From contig JABXJV010000557.1 of assembly GCA_013375355.1 (NCBI GenBank), positions 1-13,745 of the forward strand: a DNA stretch of 13,745 bases, in the 5' to 3' direction. The notes beneath the pieces were generated by a model. That model was not told the DNA's origin and did not search any database. It was given only the letters and a program-made list of their open reading frames with translations. Of the stretch, positions 1 through 7,030 are shown piece by piece; position 1 is the first letter of the stretch, and each line of letters begins with the position of its first letter. The stretch is from Candidatus Helarchaeota archaeon. GTDB lineage: Archaea; Asgardarchaeota; Lokiarchaeia; Helarchaeales; JABXJV01. The position numbers and the translations under genes are program-made.

Positions 1-29
1 CAGATCCTTCTACCATACTCTACTCACCT

Positions 30-338
30 TTATTGGAATTGTTTTACCTCCCAAAGATCAAACAAGTTCTTCAAAGCCCTAATTTTGACATTTTCAATCT
101 TAAAACGGTAGATTCGGATTCTTCCAAAGCGTTTTTCTTGTAATACGTTGTGTTTTGCTAAATATTTCAAATGGTTAGAACAAGAACCGTGATTTAGCTC
201 TGCCCGTCTTGCTACCTCTGAAATATTTAACTCTCCTGCCTTTGCGAGGATCATTAGTATTTTAACTCTGCCCTTGGAACAAAATAACCTATCCATAGGA
301 GGTAATCCGTCTATTAACTCTATATCCGATTCGTCCAT
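30..338 (-). CDS. ArsR-like winged-helix transcriptional regulator
   Basis: Probable DNA-binding repressor of 102 residues. One winged helix-turn-helix fills residues 18-80. The stretch CSKGRVKILMILAKAGELN (20-38) opens the domain, LNHGSCSNHLKYLAKHNVL (48-66) is the likely recognition-helix region, and RFGRIRIYRF (70-79) is the beta wing. The C-terminal helix ends in LFDLWE. This layout is typical of short archaeal ArsR-type proteins, which usually bind DNA as dimers. No cluster of metal-binding cysteines is seen, so metal sensing is not supported. I chose ATG 338 because AGG lies about 10 nt upstream; an in-frame TTG at 347 would add three residues. A TATA-like sequence at 401-408 (minus strand) fits its promoter. 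It is the last gene of the minus-strand block. Its targets cannot be told from the sequence. Confidence 0.85.
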   Translation of the reverse strand: MDESDIELIDGLPPMDRLFCSKGRVKILMILAKAGELNISEVARRAELNHGSCSNHLKYLAKHNVLQEKRFGRIRIYRFKIENVKIRALKNLFDLWEVKQFQ

Positions 339-398
339 AAAACCCAATCCTAAGTTTAATATTACTTATACTATAGAAATGCGCTAAGATAAATGTTT

Positions 399-410
399 TA
401 TTTATATACT
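399..410 (-). promoter_or_regulatory. Putative TATA box of the ArsR-like gene
   Basis: Read on the minus strand this is AGTATATAAATA, a good archaeal TATA-like element. A start about 25 nt downstream would leave a leader of roughly 40 nt before ATG 338. The rest of 339-580 shows no gene, only AT-rich sequence that also holds the 3' flank of the next minus-strand gene. Prediction from motif and spacing only. Confidence 0.4.
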
Positions 411-580
411 AGCCAATTATGCGCAAACTTAAATAGAAGTCTTATTTTCTTGTTGGGTGTAAAAAATAAAAATATAAACCTAATGGATCAAAGATTTAGC
501 TCTTTTCTAATAATGCGGGGATATGTCTAGATTGTATAACTTTGTATGGATAGCTGTTATTTAATCTACTACCTATTTTC

Positions 581-904
581 TCAAATTTTTGAATGTTTAA
601 TTGTTATTATTGAGACAATTCTGCAATCATCTCTGACTTTTAAGCGATCATAGTTATTTTGAATTATCTCTAAAATTTTTAGATTATCATCCATTTTAAT
701 ATCTCCTGATATTTCAACATCCTTTCCGTAATCAAGAGTTATTTCTTCTGAGTCGATTATTATGTCTATGTTCTCATCATCAAAAAGTTCAATACCCATA
801 ACAATTTTTACAATTTTCCTATCACCTAGAATATCTTCAGCTAGTTCGTTTATCTCATCAATAAAATTTTCTGGATGTAATCCTGTAAATTCGTGACCTA
901 TCAA
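581..904 (-). CDS. Hypothetical acidic protein, 107 aa
   Basis: I do not recognise this gene. The product is acidic, with many Asp and Glu residues, especially around residues 15-75. It looks like a small alpha/beta protein with alternating hydrophobic strands, such as IVKIVMGIEL, IDIIID and RIVSIITIKHS at the C-terminus. It has no signal peptide, membrane segment or metal motif. The longest frame starts at TTG 904 with no clear ribosome binding site, so the start is uncertain; the only internal Met that could serve is near residue 36, which would cut off a third of the protein. It lies in the same direction as its neighbours but is separated by AT-rich gaps, so it is probably transcribed on its own. 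Confidence 0.5.
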   Translation of the reverse strand: MIGHEFTGLHPENFIDEINELAEDILGDRKIVKIVMGIELFDDENIDIIIDSEEITLDYGKDVEISGDIKMDDNLKILEIIQNNYDRLKVRDDCRIVSIITIKHSKI

Positions 905-942
905 AATTAAAACCCAAAATTTCTAATATGCAGTTAATTAAT

Positions 943-1019
943 TATATCTAAAATGATATTAAAAGGGAGCTCTATATCTAAAAAAAACGATATAACTTAA
1001 AAAAAAGATATATTAATTA
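943..1019. repeat. AT-rich intergenic repeats with TATATCTAAAA units
   Basis: The unit TATATCTAAAA followed by GATAT occurs at 943-959 and again, with longer A-runs, at 973-992. A related GATATATTAATTA at 1007-1019 is a near-inverted copy of TTAATTAATTATATC at 934-948. The stretch lies upstream of the minus-strand 107-aa gene and could hold its promoter or an operator. In DNA this AT-rich, chance repeats are likely. Confidence 0.3.
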
Positions 1020-1040
1020 CCAATTAAATTAATTTGGTCA

Positions 1041-1265
1041 TTAGGAGTGGGAATCGTGTTTCGTTCCTATAAATATAAAAAGGATATGAGAAAAGTTTGC
1101 GTCGTCTAACTCTATCACGTCGCATGGAAAATAAGTAATATCGCATATTTTACAATAACCGAAAATACCGTACTCACCATTAGGCATTTTATCGCCATAG
1201 GTTTCAATAACTTGAATACATTCAATACATACTTTTTGGTATTCCATGAACAGATTTGATATCAT
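1041..1265 (-). CDS. Small hypothetical protein with paired CxxC motifs (zinc-ribbon-like)
   Basis: A 74-residue protein, not assigned to a known family. Two CxxC knuckles, CIEC at 13-16 and CKIC at 38-41, are 21 residues apart, with a fifth Cys at 48. This spacing fits a small zinc ribbon, so it may bind zinc and perhaps nucleic acid or a partner protein. The C-terminal third, around HILFIFIG, is hydrophobic but too short to call a membrane segment. The frame starts at ATG 1265; a second in-frame ATG at 1247 (residue 7) is possible, and neither has a good ribosome binding site. TTTAAATA lies just upstream, and direct repeats at 1272-1332 fill its promoter region. Whether it is a true gene rests on the Cys spacing. 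Confidence 0.5.
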   Translation of the reverse strand: MISNLFMEYQKVCIECIQVIETYGDKMPNGEYGIFGYCKICDITYFPCDVIELDDANFSHILFIFIGTKHDSHS

Positions 1266-1271
1266 TCAGTA

Positions 1272-1351
1272 TTTAAACCGTTTAGTCCAATTTTTCGATA
1301 TTAATCCAATTTTTCGATCTTTTTAAACCGTTGAAAAAAAAATTCGATATT
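1272..1351. repeat. Interspersed short direct repeats upstream of the CxxC gene
   Basis: Three repeat types are interleaved. TTTAAACCGTT occurs exactly at 1272-1282 and 1322-1332. TCCAATTTTTCGAT occurs exactly at 1286-1299 and 1305-1318, a 19-bp period. TTCGATATT occurs at 1294-1302 and 1343-1351. Eleven- and fourteen-base exact repeats this close are more than expected by chance. The site is between two minus-strand genes, so it could be a multi-site operator or a slippage product. Confidence 0.5.
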
Positions 1352-1392
1352 TAACGACCTATTGTAGCCAATTTTCCAATAATTGTAACCAT

Positions 1393-1911
1393 TTACAAAC
1401 CCCCATAAGAGCCCGAAGACCCAGCATTTTCGTTAACAGTTATTATGAATTTTAGGTGTCTATAATTCCCTTTTAATCTTGAATGAATATATTCAGAAAG
1501 ACATTCAACAGTAGTCGATCTAATTGGTAATATTACCAGATCTTCTTTGGGAAATGCAAATTCGCAAGGAAGCGGTACGGTCTTTAACACCATCATGTCA
1601 ATTCCACTCAGCTTCTTTTTGCGAAATTCGCAATCGTAAGCCATTTTACCTTTTCTAGACTCGAGTCTTATTTTATCCACAGTCATCTTACACACCACAT
1701 TTCCCATCTTTTTTTTAATTTTTAGATAGTTTTTTAAAGACATACTAAATAAAGACCTTTCAATTTTAGTTCTAGTATTCCAAACTACCTTAATATACCC
1801 ATTAGGGCTTTTCGTTAAGTCTTTCCGCCATTTTTTCGTCATTATCTTGTAGGAAGACTTTTTTATTATACATATTAAATGGGGTGCAATTTTTTGCGAC
1901 TCCGACATCAC
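1393..1911 (-). CDS. Hypothetical protein with weak similarity to 6-pyruvoyl-tetrahydropterin synthase/QueD fold
   Basis: A 172-residue protein from GTG 1911, with ATG 1908 directly following. The C-terminal half follows the pattern of the PTPS/QueD family: STTVECLSEYIHSRL (132-146) resembles the family's P-T-x-E-x-L-A helix, and FIITVNENAGSSGSYGG (155-171) resembles its last strand with the catalytic-site Glu and trailing Tyr-x-Gly. Further upstream, KKSSYKI (17-23) sits where the family has its HGHSY zinc motif, but the histidines are absent. The reading frame stays open to 1992 upstream and encodes SYSFRAD, which recalls the family's FSAAH motif, again without His. No standard start codon lies in that extension. 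It could be a non-catalytic paralog, a decaying gene, or a chance resemblance. Confidence 0.45.
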   Translation of the reverse strand: MMSESQKIAPHLICIIKKSSYKIMTKKWRKDLTKSPNGYIKVVWNTRTKIERSLFSMSLKNYLKIKKKMGNVVCKMTVDKIRLESRKGKMAYDCEFRKKKLSGIDMMVLKTVPLPCEFAFPKEDLVILPIRSTTVECLSEYIHSRLKGNYRHLKFIITVNENAGSSGSYGGL

Positions 1912-2229
1912 ATCAGCTCGAAATGAGTAACTTTTTTGAAAGTGCCAAGCTATGATCTCGTTTTTTAAAGATTTTGATCGATCTGAGAAAATTTAATCTT
2001 TAACAAGAAGTTCTAAGATGGGATTATGAGAGTAGCGAATTCCCTACATAAATAATCAATGATCCCAGTTTTTCATATTCTTAAAAACAAGATCTCGTGA
2101 TCCCATCTTTAATAAGCTGATCAGTCCCCTCTTATTTTGCTTAATCTAGTCTGGCTCCTAAAGAAAGGGAAAGCGTAATCCGATATACTTTTGGTTTGGT
2201 AATAAAGTCTAAAATTTTACCTTTGGACG
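1912..2229. other. Gene-free upstream part of the thermosome intergenic region
   Basis: No gene is seen here on either strand apart from the open extension of the minus-strand frame to 1992. A perfect 10-bp inverted repeat, AAGATGGGAT at 2015-2024 and ATCCCATCTT at 2100-2109, encloses 75 bp. GATCTCGT occurs at 1954-1961 and 2091-2098. No tRNA, C/D-box or other RNA gene could be folded by eye. Confidence 0.4.
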
Positions 2230-2273
2230 TATATATAAGTAAACTTTTTAAACATTTTATCACAGTATGTGAT
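2230..2273 (+). promoter_or_regulatory. Putative thermosome promoter with palindromic operator
   Basis: A TATA-like TATATATAAG at 2230-2239 is followed at the expected start-site distance by the palindrome ATCACAGTATGTGAT (2259-2273). Its arms extend outward with near-symmetric TTTTA flanks. A dimeric regulator bound here would cover the transcription start. The resulting leader would be about 140 nt. Other TATA-like sequences occur at 2341-2349 and 2359-2370, closer to the gene, so which promoter is used is open. Confidence 0.4.
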
Positions 2274-2309
2274 TAAAAGAATTTAAAAAACGACAAAAAC
2301 TAGATTTGT

Positions 2310-2342
2310 CAAGAATTAGGGAAATATCCCATACAATTCTTG
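2310..2342 (+). promoter_or_regulatory. Nested inverted repeat in the thermosome leader
   Basis: CAAGAATT at 2310-2317 is perfectly complementary to AATTCTTG at 2335-2342. Inside it, GGGA and TCCC form a second short stem around AATA. If transcription starts at the upstream TATA box this would be an RNA hairpin about 58 nt before the start codon. If the nearer TATA box is used, it is a DNA site upstream of the promoter. Confidence 0.35.
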
Positions 2343-2400
2343 TATAAAGTAAAAATCTGATATATATTTAATTATAAACAAAAATGAAAGGTGAAAATAT

Positions 2401-4065
2401 ATGGCTTATTTAAGTGGAACGCCAGTTCTTATCTTAAAAGAAGGAACTGAGCAAAGAAAAGGTAGGGATGCCTTAAGAAATAATATTACGGCATCCAAAA
2501 TAATTGCGGAGACCGTAAGGACTACATTAGGACCACGAGGCATGGATAAAATGCTTGTAGATAGCCTTGGCGATGTTACGATTACAAACGACGGTGCTAC
2601 AATACTTGAAGAAATAGATGTTCAGCACCCCGCAGCAAAGATGCTTGTCGAAGTAGCTAAAACACAAGACGATGAAGTTGGCGATGGAACCACAACAGCT
2701 GTGGTTTTAGCTGGAGAATTACTTAAAAGAGCTGAAAAATTGATTACTCAAAAAATTCATCCCACAACTTTAGTTTCTGGTTTGAAGAAAGGGGCTGATA
2801 AAGCTCGTGAAATTTTAAAAAATATCGCTACGCAAGTTGATATTGAAGGACCAGAAATAACAAATGCTACTATTACATCTATGAACTCGAAAAACGTCTC
2901 TGGCGTAAGAGGTACATTTGCAGATATTGCAGTAAGTGCAACCAAAAAAGTCAAAGAAACACGTGAAGGGAAGCCTTATGTAGATATTGAACAAATTCAA
3001 ATCATCAAAAAGAAAGGTAAAAGCTTGTTAGATACCGAATTAATTGATGGTATTATAATTGATAAGGAAATTGTACATGCAGGTATGCCGAAACATGTTC
3101 ATGATGCCAAAATTGCACTACTTAATATTGCATTGGAAATTAAAAAGACTGAATTTGATTCTGAAATTAGAATTAGCGATCCGACGCAAGTTCAAGCGTT
3201 CCTTGATGAAGAGGAGAAATTGTTACGAGAAATGGTAAACAAGGTAAAGAATTCTGGGGCTACATTTGTTGTATGCCAAAAAGGAATCGATGACTTGGCC
3301 CAACACTTCCTTTCCAAGGCTGGAATTGCCGCAGTTCGAAGAGTGAAGAAATCTGACATGGAAAAAATTTCCAGAAGCACCGGTGCGAAAGTAATAATGA
3401 ACCTTGATGATCTATCTCTTGCAGATCTTGGAACTGCAGCATCAATTGAAGAGAAGAAAATTGGTGATGATAAAATGATCTTTGTCATGGGTACTAAAGA
3501 TTTAAAATCAGTTAGTATCTTAATCCGTGGCGGTGTAGAACACGTAGTGGATGAGGCGGATAGATCCATGCATGATGCTCTTTGTGTGGCAGCTGATATA
3601 ATAAAAGATAATTATGTAGTTGCTGGCGGTGGTGCTATTGAAGTTGAGCTCGCAAGACAATTGAAGGGATATGCAAAATCAATTGGTGGTAGAGAACAAT
3701 TTGCTATCGATACTCTAGCCGAGACACTTGAAATTATCCCAAAAACGCTTGCCGAAAATGCAGGATTGGATCCTATCGATATTTTAGCAGAATTACGAGC
3801 TAAACATGAATCAGATGGAAAGAATTACGGAATTAACGTAATTTCAGGAAAAGTTGAAGATATGTTTCAAGCAGGCGTATTGGAACCTATGGTAGTAAAG
3901 TTACAAGCAATAAAATCAGCAGTAGAAGCTGTAAATATGATTTTAAGAATTGATGATGTAATAGCTGCAAAAGCATCTGCAGGTCCGCCAATGCCTCCAG
4001 GAGGTATGCCTCCAGGTATGGGCGGTATGGGCGGCATGGGAGGTATGCCACCAGGGATGATGTAA
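2401..4065 (+). CDS. thsA: Thermosome subunit (group II chaperonin), first copy
   Basis: ATP-driven cytosolic folding machine subunit of 554 residues, full length for the family. These proteins form a double ring with a built-in lid. Equatorial ATP-binding motifs are present: LGPRG at 43-47, TNDGAT at 62-67, GDGTTTAV at 94-101 and [11 protein letters not shown] at 406-416. HDALCVA at 391-397 carries the catalytic Asp. The intermediate and apical domains lie between about 150 and 400. The tail from 527 is rich in Gly, Met and Pro, including three GGM repeats. ATG 2401 is preceded by GGTGA at 2390-2394. It lies 17 nt before a second subunit, so the two are likely one transcript and may form a mixed ring. 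The long upstream region suggests regulation, as expected for a heat shock gene. The symbol is by order only; alpha or beta type cannot be decided here. Confidence 0.97.
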   Translation: MAYLSGTPVLILKEGTEQRKGRDALRNNITASKIIAETVRTTLGPRGMDKMLVDSLGDVTITNDGATILEEIDVQHPAAKMLVEVAKTQDDEVGDGTTTAVVLAGELLKRAEKLITQKIHPTTLVSGLKKGADKAREILKNIATQVDIEGPEITNATITSMNSKNVSGVRGTFADIAVSATKKVKETREGKPYVDIEQIQIIKKKGKSLLDTELIDGIIIDKEIVHAGMPKHVHDAKIALLNIALEIKKTEFDSEIRISDPTQVQAFLDEEEKLLREMVNKVKNSGATFVVCQKGIDDLAQHFLSKAGIAAVRRVKKSDMEKISRSTGAKVIMNLDDLSLADLGTAASIEEKKIGDDKMIFVMGTKDLKSVSILIRGGVEHVVDEADRSMHDALCVAADIIKDNYVVAGGGAIEVELARQLKGYAKSIGGREQFAIDTLAETLEIIPKTLAENAGLDPIDILAELRAKHESDGKNYGINVISGKVEDMFQAGVLEPMVVKLQAIKSAVEAVNMILRIDDVIAAKASAGPPMPPGGMPPGMGGMGGMGGMPPGMM

Positions 4066-4082
4066 TAAAGAGGTGAAATGAT

Positions 4083-5726
4083 ATGTGTGCACAATTTAGT
4101 GGAACCCCAATTTTAATTCTAAAAGAAGGAGCAGAACGAACTAGAGGTAGTGATGCCCAAAATACGAATATTATGGCTGCAAAAGTCATAGCAGAAAATG
4201 TTAGAACTTCTCTTGGTCCAAAAGGTCTTGACAAAATGCTTGTCGATTCTTTTGGCGATGTAACCATAACAAATGATGGTGCGACAATATTAAAAGAAAT
4301 TGACGTCCAACAACCAGCAGCTAAGATGATGGTAGAAATTGCGAAAACTCAAGATGATGAAGTAGGAGACGGCACTACAACAGCTGTAATTTTAGCAGGA
4401 GAATATTTGAAGAATGCTGAAAATTTATTAGATCAAAAAATTCATCCCGCAATTATAATTGAAGGATATAGACTAGCTTCGGAAAAAGCAATAGAAATAT
4501 TGGATAATATCGCAACTCCTATTAGTGTAGACGATGAACAGATGTTAAGAAACATTGCAATTACAGCAATAATAAGCAAAGTCATCGGGACATCTGGTGA
4601 CCTAATGTCAAATATTGCGGTAAAAGCAATCAAAGCTATAGTGGAAAAACGTGATGATGCATTAATTGCTGATTTAGATAATATTAGTATCCAAAAGAAG
4701 GAAGGTGGCAGCATAGACGACTCTAAAATAATTACAGGTCTTATTCTAGATAAAGAGGTAGTTCATCCAGGTATGTCAAAGACAGTAAGCGATGCAAAAA
4801 TTGCACTTTTAGAAACTGCTTTGGAAATAGAAAAAACTGAGTTCGACGCCAAAATAAATATAACAGAAGTCTCACAAATGCAAGCTTTCTTAAATCAAGA
4901 GGAACAAATGCTAAGAAATATGGTAGATAAGATAAAAGCAAGCGGAGCAAATGTTGTTCTTTGCCAAAAAGGCATAGACGATATGGTACAGCACTTCTTA
5001 TCAAAGGCTGGCATTACAGCAGCAAGGAGAATTAAAAAAAGTGATATGGAGAAATTAGCAAAAGCTTCTGGTGGAACAGTAATAACAAATATAGATGATT
5101 TAACTGAAGGCGATCTTGGTAAAGCGGGTCTTGTAGAACAGCGAAAAATAGGAAATGACGAAATGATATTTGTTGAAAACTGTGATAACCCTCGTGCGAT
5201 TAGTATATTAATCAGGGGAGGAACTAAAATGATCGTAGATGAGGCGGACCGTGCTCTACATGATGCATTATGCGTTGTGAGAAATGCAGTCCAAGAACCG
5301 AAAGTTGTTGTTGGTGGTGGTGCCTCAGAAATAGAAGTAGCGACTCAATTAGGCGCCTACGCAAATAAATTCTCAGGGCGTGTCCAAATGGCAATCAAAA
5401 CCTTTGCTGATGCAATGGAGATAATTCCCATAACATTAGCTGAAAATGGTGGTTTAGAAACTATGGACATCTTGGTAGAACTTAGAGCCGCGCATAAGGA
5501 AGGAAAAATAAATTTCGGTGTAGATGTGCTCGAAGGAAAGGTCGCAGATATGGCAGAAAAGAATGTGTATGAAGGCGTTGTGGTCAAGAAGCAAGCCATT
5601 AAATCGGCTTCAGAGAGCGCCCAATTGATTCTTAGGATTGATGACGTAATTGCATCGTCTAGATCTGCAGGTGGACCTCCGGGTATGCCTCCAGGCGGTA
5701 TGCCAGGTGGCGGCGACGAGGATTAA
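4083..5726 (+). CDS. thsB: Thermosome subunit (group II chaperonin), second copy
   Basis: Second full-length chaperonin subunit, 547 residues, clearly a paralog of the preceding gene. ATP-site motifs are intact: LGPKG at 44-48, TNDGAT at 63-68, GDGTTTAV at 95-102, [10 protein letters not shown] at 411-420 and HDALCVV with the catalytic Asp near 394. The apical regions differ most from the first copy ([10 protein letters not shown] here against [11 protein letters not shown] there). The C-terminal tail is [15 protein letters not shown], ending acidic rather than in GGM repeats, so the two subunits would place different chemistry inside the ring. ATG 4083 follows GAGGTGA at 4070-4076, one of the strongest ribosome binding sites in the window. 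It is co-oriented with the first copy and followed by a T-rich terminator. Confidence 0.97.
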   Translation: MCAQFSGTPILILKEGAERTRGSDAQNTNIMAAKVIAENVRTSLGPKGLDKMLVDSFGDVTITNDGATILKEIDVQQPAAKMMVEIAKTQDDEVGDGTTTAVILAGEYLKNAENLLDQKIHPAIIIEGYRLASEKAIEILDNIATPISVDDEQMLRNIAITAIISKVIGTSGDLMSNIAVKAIKAIVEKRDDALIADLDNISIQKKEGGSIDDSKIITGLILDKEVVHPGMSKTVSDAKIALLETALEIEKTEFDAKINITEVSQMQAFLNQEEQMLRNMVDKIKASGANVVLCQKGIDDMVQHFLSKAGITAARRIKKSDMEKLAKASGGTVITNIDDLTEGDLGKAGLVEQRKIGNDEMIFVENCDNPRAISILIRGGTKMIVDEADRALHDALCVVRNAVQEPKVVVGGGASEIEVATQLGAYANKFSGRVQMAIKTFADAMEIIPITLAENGGLETMDILVELRAAHKEGKINFGVDVLEGKVADMAEKNVYEGVVVKKQAIKSASESAQLILRIDDVIASSRSAGGPPGMPPGGMPGGGDED

Positions 5727-5740
5727 TACAATACCACAAC

Positions 5741-5758
5741 TTTTTATCTTTTTTTTTA
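5741..5758 (+). terminator. T-rich archaeal-type terminator after the thermosome genes
   Basis: Two T-runs, TTTTT and TTTTTTTTT, separated by ATC, begin 15 nt after the second thermosome stop codon. Archaeal RNA polymerase terminates at such T-tracts without a hairpin. The hsp20 TATA box follows at once, which separates the two transcription units. Confidence 0.55.
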
Positions 5759-5769
5759 GTATATAAATA
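5759..5769 (+). promoter_or_regulatory. TATA box of the hsp20-grpE-dnaK operon
   Basis: The sequence GTATATAAATA is a strong archaeal TATA match. A start near 5790 would leave a leader of about 35 nt before ATG 5827. It is the clearest promoter in the chaperone block. No operator palindrome is seen around it. Confidence 0.55.
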
Positions 5770-5826
5770 ATAGCTTGTTTAAAATTTAGTTTAGAACTCT
5801 CTGAAAAAATATAGGGATTTTTTTTA

Positions 5827-6393
5827 ATGTTTGATGATGAAGAAGATAAATATAAGAAGAAAAAAAAACGCAAAAGGTCATTTGACGATATTTTGGACGA
5901 AATAAAAAGGGTTATGGAGGATCTAATAGGAGATAGTAGTGTTTTTGATGAAATTTTTGATGAAAAAAATTTTCCTAAGTTTAAAACTCCTTCTGGTGAT
6001 GAAATTTTTCGACCACTGGTTATGGGGTGGTCGGTGCATATTGATTCAAACGGAAGGCCGGTTATCAGAAAATTCGGTCATTCTCCAAAAAAAACAGTCA
6101 AAGAAGAACCTTTAGAGGAGAATAGAGAACCCATTATTGATATTTTAAATCAAGACAATGAAATTGTAATTATTGCAGAAACTCCTGGTGTTAAAAAAGA
6201 GGATATAAAATTAAAATCCACCGAGACCGAAATTACTATAAAAGCGGGTTCAAAATTTAAAAAAACAATTTCATTACCCGAAATAATCATTCCAAGTGAA
6301 TCTAAAGCTAATTATAATAATGGTTTATTAGAGGTTCGTCTTCTAAAAAAGAAAATCGGTAAAACGGACAAAACAACAATCAATATTGAATGA
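5827..6393 (+). CDS. hsp20: Small heat shock protein, Hsp20/alpha-crystallin family
   Basis: ATP-independent holdase of 188 residues that would keep unfolding proteins soluble for DnaK and the thermosome. The N-terminus (1-60) is acidic but contains a run of ten almost entirely basic residues at 8-17. GWSVHIDSNGRPVIRKFG at 67-84 is a signature typical of archaeal Hsp20 proteins. The alpha-crystallin domain spans about 101-173 and ends in NNGLLEVRL (164-172), matching the family's G-x-L motif. The last residues INIE resemble the I-x-I motif used for oligomer assembly. ATG 5827 has only a weak GGGA upstream. It is first in an operon with grpE 27 nt downstream. Linkage of hsp20 with the DnaK system suits a joint stress role. 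Confidence 0.92.
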   Translation: MFDDEEDKYKKKKKRKRSFDDILDEIKRVMEDLIGDSSVFDEIFDEKNFPKFKTPSGDEIFRPLVMGWSVHIDSNGRPVIRKFGHSPKKTVKEEPLEENREPIIDILNQDNEIVIIAETPGVKKEDIKLKSTETEITIKAGSKFKKTISLPEIIIPSESKANYNNGLLEVRLLKKKIGKTDKTTINIE

Positions 6394-6420
6394 TATCTTT
6401 CAATATTATGGAGGAGTAAT

Positions 6421-7026
6421 ATGGACGAAGAAAATGATTCTAAATCGAATGAAAATAACTCTGATTTATCAAATGAACAAGTTTGTATTGATTTAGAGGT
6501 TGAAGAAAATAATAAAGAGGAAAAAATTATAGAAATTCCAGAATCTGAATATTTAGCATTAAAAAAAGAAGTAGAAAAATATAAAAAAGTAGCAGATGAA
6601 AATTTTTCTAAATTACAGCGTGCACAAGCTGATTTTGATAATTATAAGAAGATATTAGATAAACAAAAGATAGAATACTTAAATTATGCTGAAAAGGGGA
6701 TATTATTAAAAATATTAGATATAATCGATGAATATGAAATAGCTTTAAATGCTTTAAAAAAAGAAATTGGGGAGGGGAAAGAAATAGAAGGTATGGAAAT
6801 TATTTATAATAAATTTATTGAAATGTTACAAAAGGAAGAAGTAAAACCCATTAAAAGCTTGGGTGAAAAGTTCGATCCTTTTATTCATGAATGTTTATTA
6901 AGTGAAGCTACAGATGAATATCCAGAAGATACTGTTTTAGAAGAAATTAAAAAAGGATATTATTTTAAAGATAAAGTTTTACGTCCAGCATTAGTTAAAA
7001 TTGCCAAAAATAAAGAAAGGAAGTGA
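6421..7026 (+). CDS. grpE: GrpE, nucleotide exchange factor of DnaK
   Basis: GrpE opens the DnaK nucleotide pocket to release ADP. The 201-residue product has an acidic, disordered N-terminus (1-38) and a long coiled-coil helix at about 40-110 containing [14 protein letters not shown] (64-77). The C-terminal beta domain carries FDPFIHECL (151-159), the counterpart of the usual F-D-P-x-x-H-E-A, and [20 protein letters not shown] (177-196), which matches the family's closing motif. The start at ATG 6421 follows an excellent GGAGGAG (6410-6416). The stop is 4 nt before the dnaK start, so translation is probably coupled. Length and order are those of bacterial GrpE. Confidence 0.95.
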   Translation: MDEENDSKSNENNSDLSNEQVCIDLEVEENNKEEKIIEIPESEYLALKKEVEKYKKVADENFSKLQRAQADFDNYKKILDKQKIEYLNYAEKGILLKILDIIDEYEIALNALKKEIGEGKEIEGMEIIYNKFIEMLQKEEVKPIKSLGEKFDPFIHECLLSEATDEYPEDTVLEEIKKGYYFKDKVLRPALVKIAKNKERK

Positions 7027-7030
7027 TATA

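Noticed and set aside
2191..2204. TTTTGGTTTGGTAA as a possible site for the Pyrococcus heat shock regulator Phr
   Set aside because: Only a fragment of the consensus is present and it lies about 200 bp from the gene, upstream of the likely TATA boxes.
3192..4267. Antisense frames over the thermosome genes (up to 126 aa)
   Set aside because: They lie opposite highly conserved chaperonin codons, have low-complexity Pro/Ile or Ser-rich products and no ribosome binding sites.
7001..7030. TTG 7001 as an alternative dnaK start, ten residues upstream
   Set aside because: It lies inside grpE, adds residues not seen in DnaK, and ATG 7031 has its own ribosome binding site.
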